Notes under the pieces: generated by a model
What the model saw: the letters and a program-made list of their open reading frames with translations, nothing else
Told to the model about the DNA's origin: nothing
The model's database searches: none
NCBI RefSeq assembly: GCF_006385255.1
Contig: NZ_VFJE01000056.1
Coordinates: 310,001 to 374,000 of the forward strand
Direction: 5' to 3'
Source of the DNA: Flavobacterium microcysteis
Lineage (GTDB): Bacteria > Bacteroidota > Bacteroidia > Flavobacteriales > Flavobacteriaceae
Length of the DNA: 64,000 nucleotides
Shown: piece after piece, positions 43,430 through 52,432 of the stretch
Position numbering within the stretch: the stretch's first letter is position 1
Layout of the letters: each line of letters opens with the position of its first letter
Program-made: the position numbers and the translations under genes

Positions 43430-43933
43430 TTAGAACCCAAGTTCTTTCTTTACATCAGCAGTAATGTTTGGTCCGTCAGCAAGTAAAATCATAGCTGAAT
43501 CCAAAACATATTGGTATCCTTTAGCTTTTCCTACTTTTTGGATAGCTGCTTTGATTTTTTCTTGGATAGGCTTGAATAAATCCTGCTCTTTTTGCTGTAA
43601 TTCTTTTTGAGCATTTTCGCCGTAATCTCTGATTCTTTTTTGCATGTCCTGAATCTCAACAGCTCTGTCTTGATTTACTTTCTCAGAAACTGTACTTGAT
43701 TCCGCATCATATTTTTTTAGTTTGGCTTGGTATTCATCAACCATCGTTTTGTAATCAGCATTGTAAGTCTGGTTCAATTTCTCAAGTTGCTTTTGCCCTT
43801 CTAACATTGCAGGCATCTTAGCCATAATTTCACTAACGTCAACATGTGCAGTCTTTGCTTGGGCATTCATAGTTTGACTTACACCAATGAAAAGCGCTGC
43901 GGCGATTAGTAAAGTTTTCAGTTGTTTCATCAT
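43430..43933 (-). CDS. OmpH/Skp-like periplasmic chaperone, short form
   Basis: The 167-residue protein has a signal peptide (cleavage after MNAQA) and the Skp/OmpH layout: HVDVSEIMAKMPAM at the start, a long coiled-coil middle rich in K, Q and E, and the closing YQYVLDSAMILLADG strand. Skp trimers hold unfolded outer membrane proteins for BamA. It follows a longer paralog after 27 bases, and both lie downstream of bamA in the same direction. Confidence 0.93.
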   Translation of the reverse strand: MMKQLKTLLIAAALFIGVSQTMNAQAKTAHVDVSEIMAKMPAMLEGQKQLEKLNQTYNADYKTMVDEYQAKLKKYDAESSTVSEKVNQDRAVEIQDMQKRIRDYGENAQKELQQKEQDLFKPIQEKIKAAIQKVGKAKGYQYVLDSAMILLADGPNITADVKKELGF

Positions 43934-43960
43934 TTTAAAGTATTAAATATTAATTTAGTT

Positions 43961-45016
43961 TTAGTTCCCTTTGTCGTTTTCTTCAGAGGTTTTCTTTTCT
44001 TCTTTTTCTTTCTTAGCTGCTTCTCTTTCTTTTCTTTTTTCTTCAAGAGCTTTTTTGCGCTCGTCTAATTTTCTCTGTCTTTCTTCAGCAGCGTCTTTTT
44101 TAACCTGTTCCATTTTTGCTTTCTTTTCTTCAGCAGTTTGTCCGGCAGGTTTCTTTTCTTCTGTTTTATCTTTTTCTCCTTCTTTTACGTCAGAAGCGGT
44201 TGCTTTATCAGCAGCAGGCTTTTCTTCTTTTTTAGAATCGTCTGCTTTTGTTTTTGCTGCATTTCTTTTTTCTTCTCTTTCTGCTAACAGCTGCGCTCTT
44301 TTTTCTTCAAAAGCTTTTCTTTTTTCTTCAGCGGCAGTCTTTCTGTCCTCAAGCATTTTTTCTCTGGCCGCTTTTTTGTCGTCCAATACTTTTTGTCTTT
44401 CAGCTAATTCAGGATTAGCATCAACCATGTCCTGTTTGCGTTCTTTTTCAGCTTCTTCTTTCAGCTGTTTTTTGCTTAACTGCTCTCTTTTTTCGGCTCT
44501 TGTCAGTTGTCGTACTACAAGGTCGCTAATGTTATGTCTTTGCGCTCCAAACAACATTGTAAGATCAGATGATTTGTCAAAAATAAAATCATACTTTTTG
44601 GTCTCTGCAATATCCTGAACAATAGTAAAAACCTGATCTTGGATTGGTTTTACCAAAACAGCTTTTTGTGTGATCAGGTCACCAGTAGATCCAAATCTTT
44701 TTTGTTGGAAATCTAATAATTCATTTTCAAGAAATGAGATTTCTTCTTCTCTTTCTTCAATAAGCTCTTTTGTCAATAAAACTCTTTCTGTTTTAAGGTT
44801 CTCTTTCAGCTTATTGATTTCATTTCTTTTTACTTCAGCTTCTTGCTTCCATTTCTGAGCTTTCAGCTCAAGCTGGTTTTTTGCCTCAGCATAGTCAGGA
44901 ACTTTTTCTAAAATATATTCCATGTCTATGTATCCAATACGAATACCTCGTGTCTGCGCATTAATGGCAGTTGAAAAAGAAGCTACTAGCAGTAGTATAA
45001 AAAAATGTTTTCTCAT
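43961..45016 (-). CDS. OmpH/Skp-like chaperone with long charged C-terminal extension
   Basis: The 351-residue protein begins with a signal peptide (after AINAQ) and a Skp-like domain of about 170 residues (IGYIDMEYILEKVPDY ... YDFIFDKSSDLTMLFG). It then continues for about 175 residues of almost only Lys, Glu, Ala, Arg and Asp, with blocks such as EEKRKAFEEKR and ERQRKLDERKKALEEKRK. This is expected to form a long single helix or coiled coil. Normal Skp ends after the first domain. Composition suggests repeat expansion. It lies between bamA and the short skp-like gene. Confidence 0.92.
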   Translation of the reverse strand: MRKHFFILLLVASFSTAINAQTRGIRIGYIDMEYILEKVPDYAEAKNQLELKAQKWKQEAEVKRNEINKLKENLKTERVLLTKELIEEREEEISFLENELLDFQQKRFGSTGDLITQKAVLVKPIQDQVFTIVQDIAETKKYDFIFDKSSDLTMLFGAQRHNISDLVVRQLTRAEKREQLSKKQLKEEAEKERKQDMVDANPELAERQKVLDDKKAAREKMLEDRKTAAEEKRKAFEEKRAQLLAEREEKRNAAKTKADDSKKEEKPAADKATASDVKEGEKDKTEEKKPAGQTAEEKKAKMEQVKKDAAEERQRKLDERKKALEEKRKEREAAKKEKEEKKTSEENDKGN

Positions 45017-45047
45017 ATTCTTAATGTTATATTAGAAAATATCGTGC

Positions 45048-45055
45048 CAAATTTA
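45048..45055 (-). promoter_or_regulatory. -7 box of the long skp-like gene (TAAATTTG)
   Basis: TAnnTTTG match on the minus strand, ending 31 bases before the ATG, in the gap after bamA. Confidence 0.65.
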
Positions 45056-45060
45056 AGTTT

Positions 45061-47628
45061 TTAAAACTGTTGTCCAATAATGAAATGCGTTTCCCATCCA
45101 TTTTTTTCGGTACCGCCAGGAACTGGATCAAATCCGTGACCAAAGTCGATACCTAATAATCCGAATGCTGGCATAAATACTCTCAGACCAAAACCTGCGG
45201 AACGTTGTAATACAAACGGATTATAATCTCTAAAATTGTCATAGGCTGCTCCGGCTTCAAGGAAAGTCAAAGCATAAATTGACGCAGCTCCTTTCAATGT
45301 GATTGGATATCTCAATTCTAATGAGAACTTATTATAAATTGTTGCTCCGTTTTGGTTTCCTTTATTATCCAATGGTGTCAGAGATTGGTTAGGATAACCT
45401 CTCAACTGTATTACCTCACGACCGTCTAATGAATAGTTCGCTAAACCGTCTCCACCAAGGAAGAATCTTTCGAAAGGAACCAGACCTCTGTCATTATTAT
45501 AAGCTCCTAAGTAACCGAATTCACCCAATGAACGAAGTACGAATTTACCATAAATTTTTGTATACCAATCAGCTTTGAATTTAATTTTATAGTATTCCAG
45601 CCAATTAAATTTCTTTTGGTCGATTTTTGATTGGTCCGCAACTATGTTTCCATCGGTGTCTGTTGTTTGATAATTCGGATCATTTTTTAAGTTCGCATAA
45701 TCAACTCCATTGAAAAGTGAGTATGGTAAAGTGAATTTTGCACTAATGCTAAATTCTGAACCAAAAGTTGGGAAGATAGGGTCAATACCTCGGCTATCTC
45801 TTCTTAATCCAATAGTGTACGCCAGGTTTCGTGAATTTCCATTTCCGAATGTAAATAACCCGGTGTTGTAATTGTTCAGGTCGTAGTACTGGAAGCTGAT
45901 TCCTTGTGAAAGGATAAAGTAGTCATCCGGTACATTAAGTTTCTTAGCAATACCTACCGATATAGATGTGATGTTAAAACTCTTGTCTCTGTCAACATTA
46001 CTAGTTCTTCCGGTATACAAAAACTGCTTACTATGTGAGATAGATCCAGAGAATTGTACTGGTTTTTTTCCGCCAAGCCATGGTTCTGTGAAAGAAAGGC
46101 TATAGGTTTGGAAATAAGAACTTCCTTGAAGTCGTAAGGCCAATTTCTGTCCGTCTCCCATTGGAAGCGGAGTATATGCGTCTTTTTTGAAAATATTTTT
46201 GATAGAGAAGTTGTTAAAAGAAAGACCTAGGGTTCCAATGAAACCGCCACCGCCGTAACCTCCTTGAAGCTCAATCTGGCTGGATCCTTTTTCAACAACA
46301 TTGTATTCGATGTCGACTGTACCAGCTGCCGGATCTACGTTTTTGAATTTTGGCTCTAATGCCTGAGGGTCAAAGAATCCTAATTGTCCAAGTTCACGAA
46401 GCGTTCTCATCAAAAGCTCCTTGCTGTATTTTTGTCCCGGAAGCGTTCTTAATTCACGATAGATTACCTTGTCGTTAGTTTTGTCGTTTCCTACTACAGT
46501 AATCTTGTTGAAATAAGCCATTGGACCTTCCATGATTCTGATTTCGAAATCGATGGTATCGTTGGCTGTTTTTACTTCTACCGCATTTACGGTTGAGAAT
46601 AAATAACCACTGTTTTGGTACAAGTTTTTGATGTCGTTTCCGTCAGGTTTTGTCTTGTCTTCAATTCTTTTTTGCAACAATACACCATTGTATGTATCTC
46701 CTTTTTTGATACCCAACATTTTGGTCAAACCTTGATCAGAATATACAGAGTTTCCTAGGAATTTGATGTTTCCGAAGTAGTACTTGTTACCTTCTTCGAC
46801 TTTTAGTTTGATGTCAACTGTATTTTTGTCTTTGTTGTAAGTGATAGAGTCAGAAACGACACGTGCATCGCGATATCCTTTTTCTTTGTAAGCGGATACG
46901 ATATTTTCTAAATCTTCATTATATTTTTCCTTAATATACTTCGAGCCTTTCCAGAAACGTAACGGGAATCTCGTTTTGGTATTTTTCATTGCCTTTCTGA
47001 TTTTTCCATCAGAAAATTTCTCATTGCCGTCAACAACAATAGAGCTTACTTTTACTTTCTTGCCTTTGTCAATGTTGATGAGCATTTTCACCTCATTTCC
47101 GGCTGTAGTATCTGGATAAGTGTTAATAACAACTTTAGTGTTATAAAACCCGTCTTTTTTGTATTTGTTTTCGATGTAGTTTTTGGTAGTAGTGATAAGG
47201 TTTTCATTGACAATCTTGCCTTTTGTTAGCGAATTGTCTTTGATAAGTCCTTCTACCTTAGATTTTTTTACACCGTTGATTTTTACTTCGCTAAGTTTTG
47301 GTAACTCGCTGATATGCATGTCGATAAAAATACTATCGCCATCAATTCGGTTGATATAGGTGTCAATTTCGTTGAATAATCCCAGCTTCCATAATTTTTT
47401 TATGGCGCTACTGATTTCTTCACCAGGGACTGTGATTTTTTGGCCTTTTTCAAGACCTGCAAATGTAACAACTGTTTGTTCGTTATAGCTGATTTTTCCG
47501 ATGACACTTACACCGGCTAGGATATATTCTCTTCCTTGATCAAATGGTACTCTCTCTTGGGCTTTTGCTTGGAAAATATTTCCTAAAACTAATACGGTTA
47601 AGAATAGTTTAATGCTTTTATCTAACAT
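45061..47628 (-). CDS. bamA: Outer membrane protein assembly factor BamA
   Basis: BamA inserts beta-barrel proteins in the outer membrane. From the ATG at 47628 the protein has 855 residues and a signal peptide ending FQAKAQ. Five POTRA domains span about residues 30-430 (for example KGKKVKVSSIVVDGNEKFSDGKIRKAM) and the barrel covers the rest, with the conserved RGYPNQSLTP segment and final strand ETHFIIGQQF. The longer frame from 47664 would overlap uppS by 29 bases and hide the signal peptide, so it is rejected. The gene starts 7 bases after uppS ends. Confidence 0.97.
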   Translation of the reverse strand: MLDKSIKLFLTVLVLGNIFQAKAQERVPFDQGREYILAGVSVIGKISYNEQTVVTFAGLEKGQKITVPGEEISSAIKKLWKLGLFNEIDTYINRIDGDSIFIDMHISELPKLSEVKINGVKKSKVEGLIKDNSLTKGKIVNENLITTTKNYIENKYKKDGFYNTKVVINTYPDTTAGNEVKMLINIDKGKKVKVSSIVVDGNEKFSDGKIRKAMKNTKTRFPLRFWKGSKYIKEKYNEDLENIVSAYKEKGYRDARVVSDSITYNKDKNTVDIKLKVEEGNKYYFGNIKFLGNSVYSDQGLTKMLGIKKGDTYNGVLLQKRIEDKTKPDGNDIKNLYQNSGYLFSTVNAVEVKTANDTIDFEIRIMEGPMAYFNKITVVGNDKTNDKVIYRELRTLPGQKYSKELLMRTLRELGQLGFFDPQALEPKFKNVDPAAGTVDIEYNVVEKGSSQIELQGGYGGGGFIGTLGLSFNNFSIKNIFKKDAYTPLPMGDGQKLALRLQGSSYFQTYSLSFTEPWLGGKKPVQFSGSISHSKQFLYTGRTSNVDRDKSFNITSISVGIAKKLNVPDDYFILSQGISFQYYDLNNYNTGLFTFGNGNSRNLAYTIGLRRDSRGIDPIFPTFGSEFSISAKFTLPYSLFNGVDYANLKNDPNYQTTDTDGNIVADQSKIDQKKFNWLEYYKIKFKADWYTKIYGKFVLRSLGEFGYLGAYNNDRGLVPFERFFLGGDGLANYSLDGREVIQLRGYPNQSLTPLDNKGNQNGATIYNKFSLELRYPITLKGAASIYALTFLEAGAAYDNFRDYNPFVLQRSAGFGLRVFMPAFGLLGIDFGHGFDPVPGGTEKNGWETHFIIGQQF

Positions 47629-47635
47629 TAAAATT

Positions 47636-48376
47636 TTATTTAATTTGTTCACTTGTTTTTCCAAATCTACGTTCTCTTTTTTGATAGCTAATTATAGCTT
47701 CATACAAATCTTTTTCCCTAAAGTCAGGCCACAATACTTCTGTAAAGTATAATTCTGCATAAGCTATCTGCCAAAGTAAGAAATTGCTGATTCTATGTTC
47801 GCCACTGGTTCTTATTAATAAATCAACGTCTGGTAAATTTTGCGTGTAAAGATGCTGATTAATAATTGATTCGTCAATAGCGTCTGTTGAAATTATATTA
47901 TTTTTAACTTTAGTGCTAATACTCTTTACTGCTGAGATGATTTCCTCACGGGAACCGTAGCTTAGCGCAAGAGTTAGCGTCATTCTGTTGTTGTCTTTTG
48001 TTTTAGAAATTACCTGTGATAATTCTTTTTGGGCAGAAGCTGGCAATTTTTCAAAATTACCTATAATGTTGAGCTTTATGTTGTTTTCGGTAAGCGTTTT
48101 AAGCTCATTTTTTAACGAGTTTATAAGAAGCTTCATCAGAGTGTCGACTTCTAGCTTTGGACGGTTCCAGTTTTCAGTAGAAAAAGCGTAGAGCGTGAGG
48201 TTTTCAATGCCTAACTTAGCACAAGTCTCTACAGTAGTCCTTACGGCTTTGGTACCGTTTTCGTGACCAAAGGCTCTGAGCATGCCTTTTTGTTTAGCCC
48301 AACGGCCATTGCCATCCATAATGATGGCCAGGTGCTTTGGGAGATTGTCTTTGTTTATAGTGTTAAGTATGTCCAT
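47636..48376 (-). CDS. uppS: Isoprenyl transferase (undecaprenyl diphosphate synthase)
   Basis: UppS makes the C55 lipid carrier for cell wall and polysaccharide synthesis. The 246-residue protein has the first motif HLAIIMDGNGRWAKQKG, the ENLTLYAFSTENWNRP region, and the final DLLIRTSGEHRISNFLLWQIAYAELYF motif. It lies 3 bases from the porG-like gene upstream and 7 bases from bamA downstream, a tight envelope operon. Confidence 0.98.
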   Translation of the reverse strand: MDILNTINKDNLPKHLAIIMDGNGRWAKQKGMLRAFGHENGTKAVRTTVETCAKLGIENLTLYAFSTENWNRPKLEVDTLMKLLINSLKNELKTLTENNIKLNIIGNFEKLPASAQKELSQVISKTKDNNRMTLTLALSYGSREEIISAVKSISTKVKNNIISTDAIDESIINQHLYTQNLPDVDLLIRTSGEHRISNFLLWQIAYAELYFTEVLWPDFREKDLYEAIISYQKRERRFGKTSEQIK

Positions 48377-48379
48377 TCG

Positions 48380-49063
48380 TTATTCTGCACAGTAGCAAGG
48401 CTTGTTTCCAAAGGTATACGTTAGTGTGAAACCTGTAAAAACATACCAATCTTTGCTGTTTAAATTTCCAAATCGCAATGATTCAAAGCTGTTGTTCTTT
48501 GGGTTACTTCCATCCAGATTATCTGTAAAAGTATATCGCGCCCCGGCTTCAAATCCTAAAATCAGTTTTTCCGCAATTCTAGTCTTTATGCCGACTGTCA
48601 TTGGTATTGCAAAACTGCTTTTATTGTCATCTTCCTCATACTGGTTATTCCTATGGTATAATTCTGTATAACCAAAATAACTTATACCAGAATATACATA
48701 AGGCGTCAGCAAAAAGCCCGATTCATGCAAATTAAAATCAAAAAAATTGAATTCAAGGCCTAAAGATAATTCTTTTACACTATTTTCAAAGTTTAATCCT
48801 CTTTGTTTTCTGGCTTGAGAGTCGGAATCGTGATCGTTGGATGTTATTTTTCCCTGCGTATAAGAAATTCTCCAGGAATGTCTCGGACTTTTATTCCATT
48901 TATAAAGTATTCCAAAGGCAAATTCATTGGGCTTGACATAGTTTGTCGGACCCACGTCTCCTATGTAGTTGTTACCGCCGGCAAAAATTCCAATTTCATG
49001 GATTTGGGCATTGGTAACGGCATAACTTAAAATGCAGAACAAAGTGATTATTATCCGATTCAT
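48380..49063 (-). CDS. PorG-like outer membrane protein (DUF6089)
   Basis: The 227-residue protein has a signal peptide (after VTNAQ) and an eight-stranded barrel-like pattern: EIGIFAGGNNYIGDVGPTNYV, ELSLGLEFNFFDFN, EKLILGFEAGARYTF and a final FTLTYTFGNKPCYCAE. It matches DUF6089, the family of the T9SS component PorG, and in Porphyromonas porG likewise sits beside uppS, bamA and the ompH genes. Function in T9SS is inferred from this similarity and order. Cysteines near the C-terminus (CYCAE) are a feature I would not expect in a plain barrel. Confidence 0.82.
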   Translation of the reverse strand: MNRIIITLFCILSYAVTNAQIHEIGIFAGGNNYIGDVGPTNYVKPNEFAFGILYKWNKSPRHSWRISYTQGKITSNDHDSDSQARKQRGLNFENSVKELSLGLEFNFFDFNLHESGFLLTPYVYSGISYFGYTELYHRNNQYEEDDNKSSFAIPMTVGIKTRIAEKLILGFEAGARYTFTDNLDGSNPKNNSFESLRFGNLNSKDWYVFTGFTLTYTFGNKPCYCAE

Positions 49064-49082
49064 TTATTAAAAAATAAGGGTG

Positions 49083-49090
49083 CAAATATA
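49083..49090 (-). promoter_or_regulatory. -7 box of the porG-uppS-bamA operon (TATATTTG)
   Basis: TAnnTTTG match on the minus strand, ending 19 bases before the porG-like ATG. Confidence 0.7.
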
Positions 49091-49212
49091 ATAATTATGA
49101 GCACTTATCAACTGTCTAATAATTAAATATCCTTAATTTTAGACAAATGATAGGCTTTTCGATTTAAAGTAAACGAAACTTATGTGCTGATAGTATAAGA
49201 AGAAAAGGATTT

Positions 49213-50097
49213 TTAGTTTCTCTTGTCCTCGCCCCAAAGCAATTTTGTACGTAATGTTTTTAGGAAACTTTTTTCAGGAAGCTCGACCATATTGATCTGG
49301 AACGGTGTCTTTTTTATGGTCAGGACCGTCTTGTTACTTATAGAGGCTACTCTTGAATCCAACGAAACAAGATAGTGTTCTTCTCTGCCAGAAACTTTTA
49401 ATTTGATTTCAACATTGTCAGGAATCACAAAAGGTCTTGCGTTCAAATTATGGGGTGCGATAGGCGTAATTACAAAACTTTCAACTGCAGGCATTAAGAT
49501 TGGACCGCCACAGCTTAAGGAATATCCGGTTGAGCCTGTAGGCGTTGAAATGATAAGGCCGTCCGCCCAATATGAATTTAGATACTCGTCGTTCAGGTAG
49601 GTCTCAATCGTGATCATCGAGGTGGTGTCTTTCCTGTTGACGGAAATCTCATTCATCGCAAAATTCAGGTTTTCGGTTCCGGGAATTTTTTCGGTACTTT
49701 CAAGACTGAGTAAAGTTCGGGGTGATAGGGTATAGTTTTTATCAATAATATACCGCATCAGTTCATCAATATTTTCTTTTTGGACCGTCGCTAAAAAGCC
49801 AAGTCTTCCGGCGTTAATCCCTAAGATTGGAATTCCGGAATCTCTTACCAGCGTAGCGGCACGTAAAATTGTCCCGTCTCCGCCAATACTTACCAAAATG
49901 TCGACATTTCTGTCTAGATCATCATAATCATGAAAAGTATTGTATTCCTTTTTAATGATATCTTTCTCATATAAGATTGCCAGAAACTCGTCTTGGATGA
50001 CCAACTCTACGTTGTTTTTGTTGAAGAACACAAAAATGTCGCGTATGATTGGTTCTGTGCTATTTTGATAATATTGACCGTAAATCGCTACTTTCAT
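49213..50097 (-). CDS. nadK: NAD kinase
   Basis: NadK phosphorylates NAD+ to NADP+. The 294-residue protein has the GGDGTILRAA nucleotide-binding loop (about residues 73-82), NAGRLGFLATV, and TPTGSTGYSLSCGGPI. Length is normal. It follows the CBS-domain gene by 21 bases and is separated from the porG-like gene by 149 bases with a separate promoter. Confidence 0.98.
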   Translation of the reverse strand: MKVAIYGQYYQNSTEPIIRDIFVFFNKNNVELVIQDEFLAILYEKDIIKKEYNTFHDYDDLDRNVDILVSIGGDGTILRAATLVRDSGIPILGINAGRLGFLATVQKENIDELMRYIIDKNYTLSPRTLLSLESTEKIPGTENLNFAMNEISVNRKDTTSMITIETYLNDEYLNSYWADGLIISTPTGSTGYSLSCGGPILMPAVESFVITPIAPHNLNARPFVIPDNVEIKLKVSGREEHYLVSLDSRVASISNKTVLTIKKTPFQINMVELPEKSFLKTLRTKLLWGEDKRN

Positions 50098-50118
50098 TTC
50101 TGATAATCTGTGTTTGGG

Positions 50119-50778
50119 TTATATGTTTAAATATTTGTCCAGGTAATCTGAGCGTTCTTTCAGGGCATTTAGGTAGTTGTCTTCCTGGTGCTCAGAAATA
50201 ATTTCATAATTATAACGTCTGAAGGTCTGGATGATATCATTCATAGAACCTAAAGTGATCTTTATGGTAACCTGGATTTTATCGGCTTCGGCATTCGAAA
50301 CAAACATGCCAAGTAGTTTTCCGTTATTGCTTTCAACAATTTGCGAAATCTGGCTCATGGAATAATCGTTGATATTTTTTTCGACTATGATAATTCCTCC
50401 CATTTCTTTTAGGAAAGGAGTTTCATGGAAAAATTTGATAATATCCGTAATGTCGTAGTAGCCAATATAGTTGTTTTTTTCGTCCAGGACAGGAACGATG
50501 CCGGTATGGTTTCTGGCGAAAACTTCTAATAGATCCAACCAGATCATATTTTTTCGAGCATAAAATCCTTCCAGGGTATAACGATAATCCGATATTTTTT
50601 TCTCAGCATCAAAAGTTTCTACATCATCTCCTGAAATACTACCAATGTAAATGCCGTTTTCCAAAACTGGAAAATGCGAAAAGGGTAGGTCAGCAAAAAA
50701 ATCCTGAACTGATTCGATAGTGTCGTCTACAGCTATCGCCTTGATGTCGTTATTGATGTAATCTGTAATTTCAGTCAT
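50119..50778 (-). CDS. CBS-domain pair protein
   Basis: The 219-residue cytoplasmic protein has two N-terminal CBS motifs (SVQDFFADLPFSHFPVLENGIYIGSISGDD and EVFARNHTGIVPVLDEKNNYIGYYDITD) and a C-terminal ACT-like segment (GGIIIVEKNINDYSMSQISQIVESN). Such proteins often sense adenine nucleotides. It precedes nadK in the same direction, which suggests a shared transcript and possibly a link to nucleotide level sensing; the ligand is unknown. Confidence 0.9.
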   Translation of the reverse strand: MTEITDYINNDIKAIAVDDTIESVQDFFADLPFSHFPVLENGIYIGSISGDDVETFDAEKKISDYRYTLEGFYARKNMIWLDLLEVFARNHTGIVPVLDEKNNYIGYYDITDIIKFFHETPFLKEMGGIIIVEKNINDYSMSQISQIVESNNGKLLGMFVSNAEADKIQVTIKITLGSMNDIIQTFRRYNYEIISEHQEDNYLNALKERSDYLDKYLNI

Positions 50779-50843
50779 GGCCCAATGTCAATAATCGTTG
50801 CAAAATAATCAAAAAATAGCACAAAACACCGTGTTTAACTTTG

Positions 50844-50851
50844 TATTTTTG
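50844..50851 (+). promoter_or_regulatory. -7 box of pdxJ (TATTTTTG)
   Basis: TAnnTTTG match ending 31 bases before the pdxJ ATG. Confidence 0.65.
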
Positions 50852-50882
50852 TATTTAATAATTTTATACAAAAAGCATTCCA

Positions 50883-51596
50883 ATGACAAAATTAAGCGTA
50901 AACATAAATAAAATAGCTACTTTAAGAAATGCCCGAGGTGGCAATGTTCCTGATTTGTTGCAAGTTGCTAAAGATATACAGCGTTTTGGGGGAGAAGGAA
51001 TCACGATTCATCCAAGACCCGACGAACGTCATATTCGATATCAGGATGCGCGTGATCTGAAGCCGATAGTTTATACAGAATATAATATTGAAGGAAATCC
51101 GGAGCCGAAGTTTATTGACCTGGTATTGGAAGTAAAGCCTACACAAGTGACTCTTGTGCCGGATGCCGTAGATGCAATTACTTCTAATGCAGGCTGGAAT
51201 ACGGTTAAGCATCAGGATTATCTGAAAGAGATTATCCAAGAATTTCAAAGAAACGGAATCAGGACTTCTATTTTTGTGGATCCGGTACTTGAAATGATCG
51301 AAGGTGCTAAAGAAACCGGCACTGAAAGAATTGAATTGTATACAGAAGCTTTTGCTCACCAGTATGGGCTAGGGAATAAGGACGGCATATTGCCTTATGT
51401 TGAAGCGGCAAAACTGGCAAACGAATTGAATTTAGGGATCAATGCGGGTCATGACCTAAGTTTGGATAATATGCAGTTCTTCAAACAAAATATTCCTAAC
51501 CTTCTCGAAGTTTCTATTGGGCATGCCTTGATTTCTGAAGCTATTTATTTAGGGCTCGAGAATGTAGTCAATATGTATCTCCAAAGATTGAAATAA
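50883..51596 (+). CDS. pdxJ: Pyridoxine 5'-phosphate synthase
   Basis: PdxJ condenses 1-deoxyxylulose-5-phosphate with 3-amino-2-oxopropyl phosphate in vitamin B6 synthesis. The 237-residue protein begins with the typical KLSVNINKIATLRNARGG and continues with GITIHPRPDERHIR, then QVTLVPDAVDAITS and the ending VSIGHALISEAIYLGLENVVNMYL. The hydrolase gene follows 19 bases later and is probably co-transcribed. Confidence 0.98.
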   Translation: MTKLSVNINKIATLRNARGGNVPDLLQVAKDIQRFGGEGITIHPRPDERHIRYQDARDLKPIVYTEYNIEGNPEPKFIDLVLEVKPTQVTLVPDAVDAITSNAGWNTVKHQDYLKEIIQEFQRNGIRTSIFVDPVLEMIEGAKETGTERIELYTEAFAHQYGLGNKDGILPYVEAAKLANELNLGINAGHDLSLDNMQFFKQNIPNLLEVSIGHALISEAIYLGLENVVNMYLQRLK

Positions 51597-51615
51597 CCCG
51601 ATAAAAAAACAGATT

Positions 51616-52380
51616 ATGTTGTATTCAAGAATTGAAGGCGAGGGAAAGCCATTGCTTATTCTTCACGGTTTTTTGGGAATGTCAGATAACTGGAAGACGT
51701 TTGCGGGGCAAATAGCGGCTGAGGGATTCCAATTGCATATTTTAGATCTCCGCAATCATGGAAGGAGTTTTCATTCGGATGTGTTTACGTATGAAGCGAT
51801 GGTTAAGGATGTATTTGAATATTGCGAAGAACAAGGCTTGGATAAGGTTTCGATTTTAGGTCATTCTATGGGAGGCAAAGTAGCAATGTTTTTTGCAACA
51901 ACCTATCCGGAGAAAGTCGAAAAATTGATAGTGGCAGATATTGGCCCTAAATATTACAGACCGCACCACCAGGATATTTTGGCAGGATTAAATGCCGTGG
52001 ATTTATCGCAGAAACCCGATCGTTCTCAGGTTGAAGAAATCCTGAAAGAGTATGTCTCGGATTTTGGAACGCGCCAGTTTTTAATGAAAAGCCTGTATTG
52101 GATTGAACCAGGACAGTTGGCTTTCCGTTTTAATCTTCCGGTTTTTAATGAGCAAATTGATAATATAGGAAAAGCGCTTCCGGATAATGCTCTATTTGAA
52201 AAACCAACCTTGTTTTTAAGAGGTGGAAATTCAAATTACATCAAAGATGAAGATTTTGAAACGATACGACACCATTTCCCAAATTCGGAAATTAAGACGA
52301 TAGCTAATGCAGGACATTGGCTCCATGCCGAAAATCCTAAAGATTTTTATAGCGAATCGATTCAGTACCTGTTAAAATAA
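51616..52380 (+). CDS. Alpha/beta-hydrolase, YbfF-like esterase
   Basis: The 254-residue protein has the alpha/beta-hydrolase fold with oxyanion segment LHGFLGMSDNW (about residues 19-29), nucleophile elbow GHSMGGK (serine about 83), acid in the IKDEDFETIRHHF region and the catalytic histidine in ANAGHWLHAENP. It resembles short-chain acyl esterases of the YbfF group. It is co-directional with pdxJ and ends in a strong terminator. Natural substrate unknown. Confidence 0.9.
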   Translation: MLYSRIEGEGKPLLILHGFLGMSDNWKTFAGQIAAEGFQLHILDLRNHGRSFHSDVFTYEAMVKDVFEYCEEQGLDKVSILGHSMGGKVAMFFATTYPEKVEKLIVADIGPKYYRPHHQDILAGLNAVDLSQKPDRSQVEEILKEYVSDFGTRQFLMKSLYWIEPGQLAFRFNLPVFNEQIDNIGKALPDNALFEKPTLFLRGGNSNYIKDEDFETIRHHFPNSEIKTIANAGHWLHAENPKDFYSESIQYLLK

Positions 52381-52418
52381 AAAAAATCCCTTTCTGAAAC
52401 CAGAAAGGGATTTTTTGT
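52381..52418. terminator. Bidirectional terminator between hydrolase and T9SS cargo genes
   Basis: AAAAAATCCCTTTCTG pairs with CAGAAAGGGATTTTTT around an AAAC loop. Confidence 0.92.
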
Positions 52419-52432
52419 AGAATTTATAAAAG

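Noticed and set aside
43971-44618. 215-residue Ser/Phe/Leu-rich frame on the plus strand, opposite the long skp-like gene
   Set aside because: It is the antisense reading of the Lys/Glu-rich skp-like extension; composition is an artefact and there is no promoter or ribosome site.
47629-47664. Earlier start for bamA
   Set aside because: It would overlap uppS by 29 bases and place 12 hydrophilic residues before the signal peptide.
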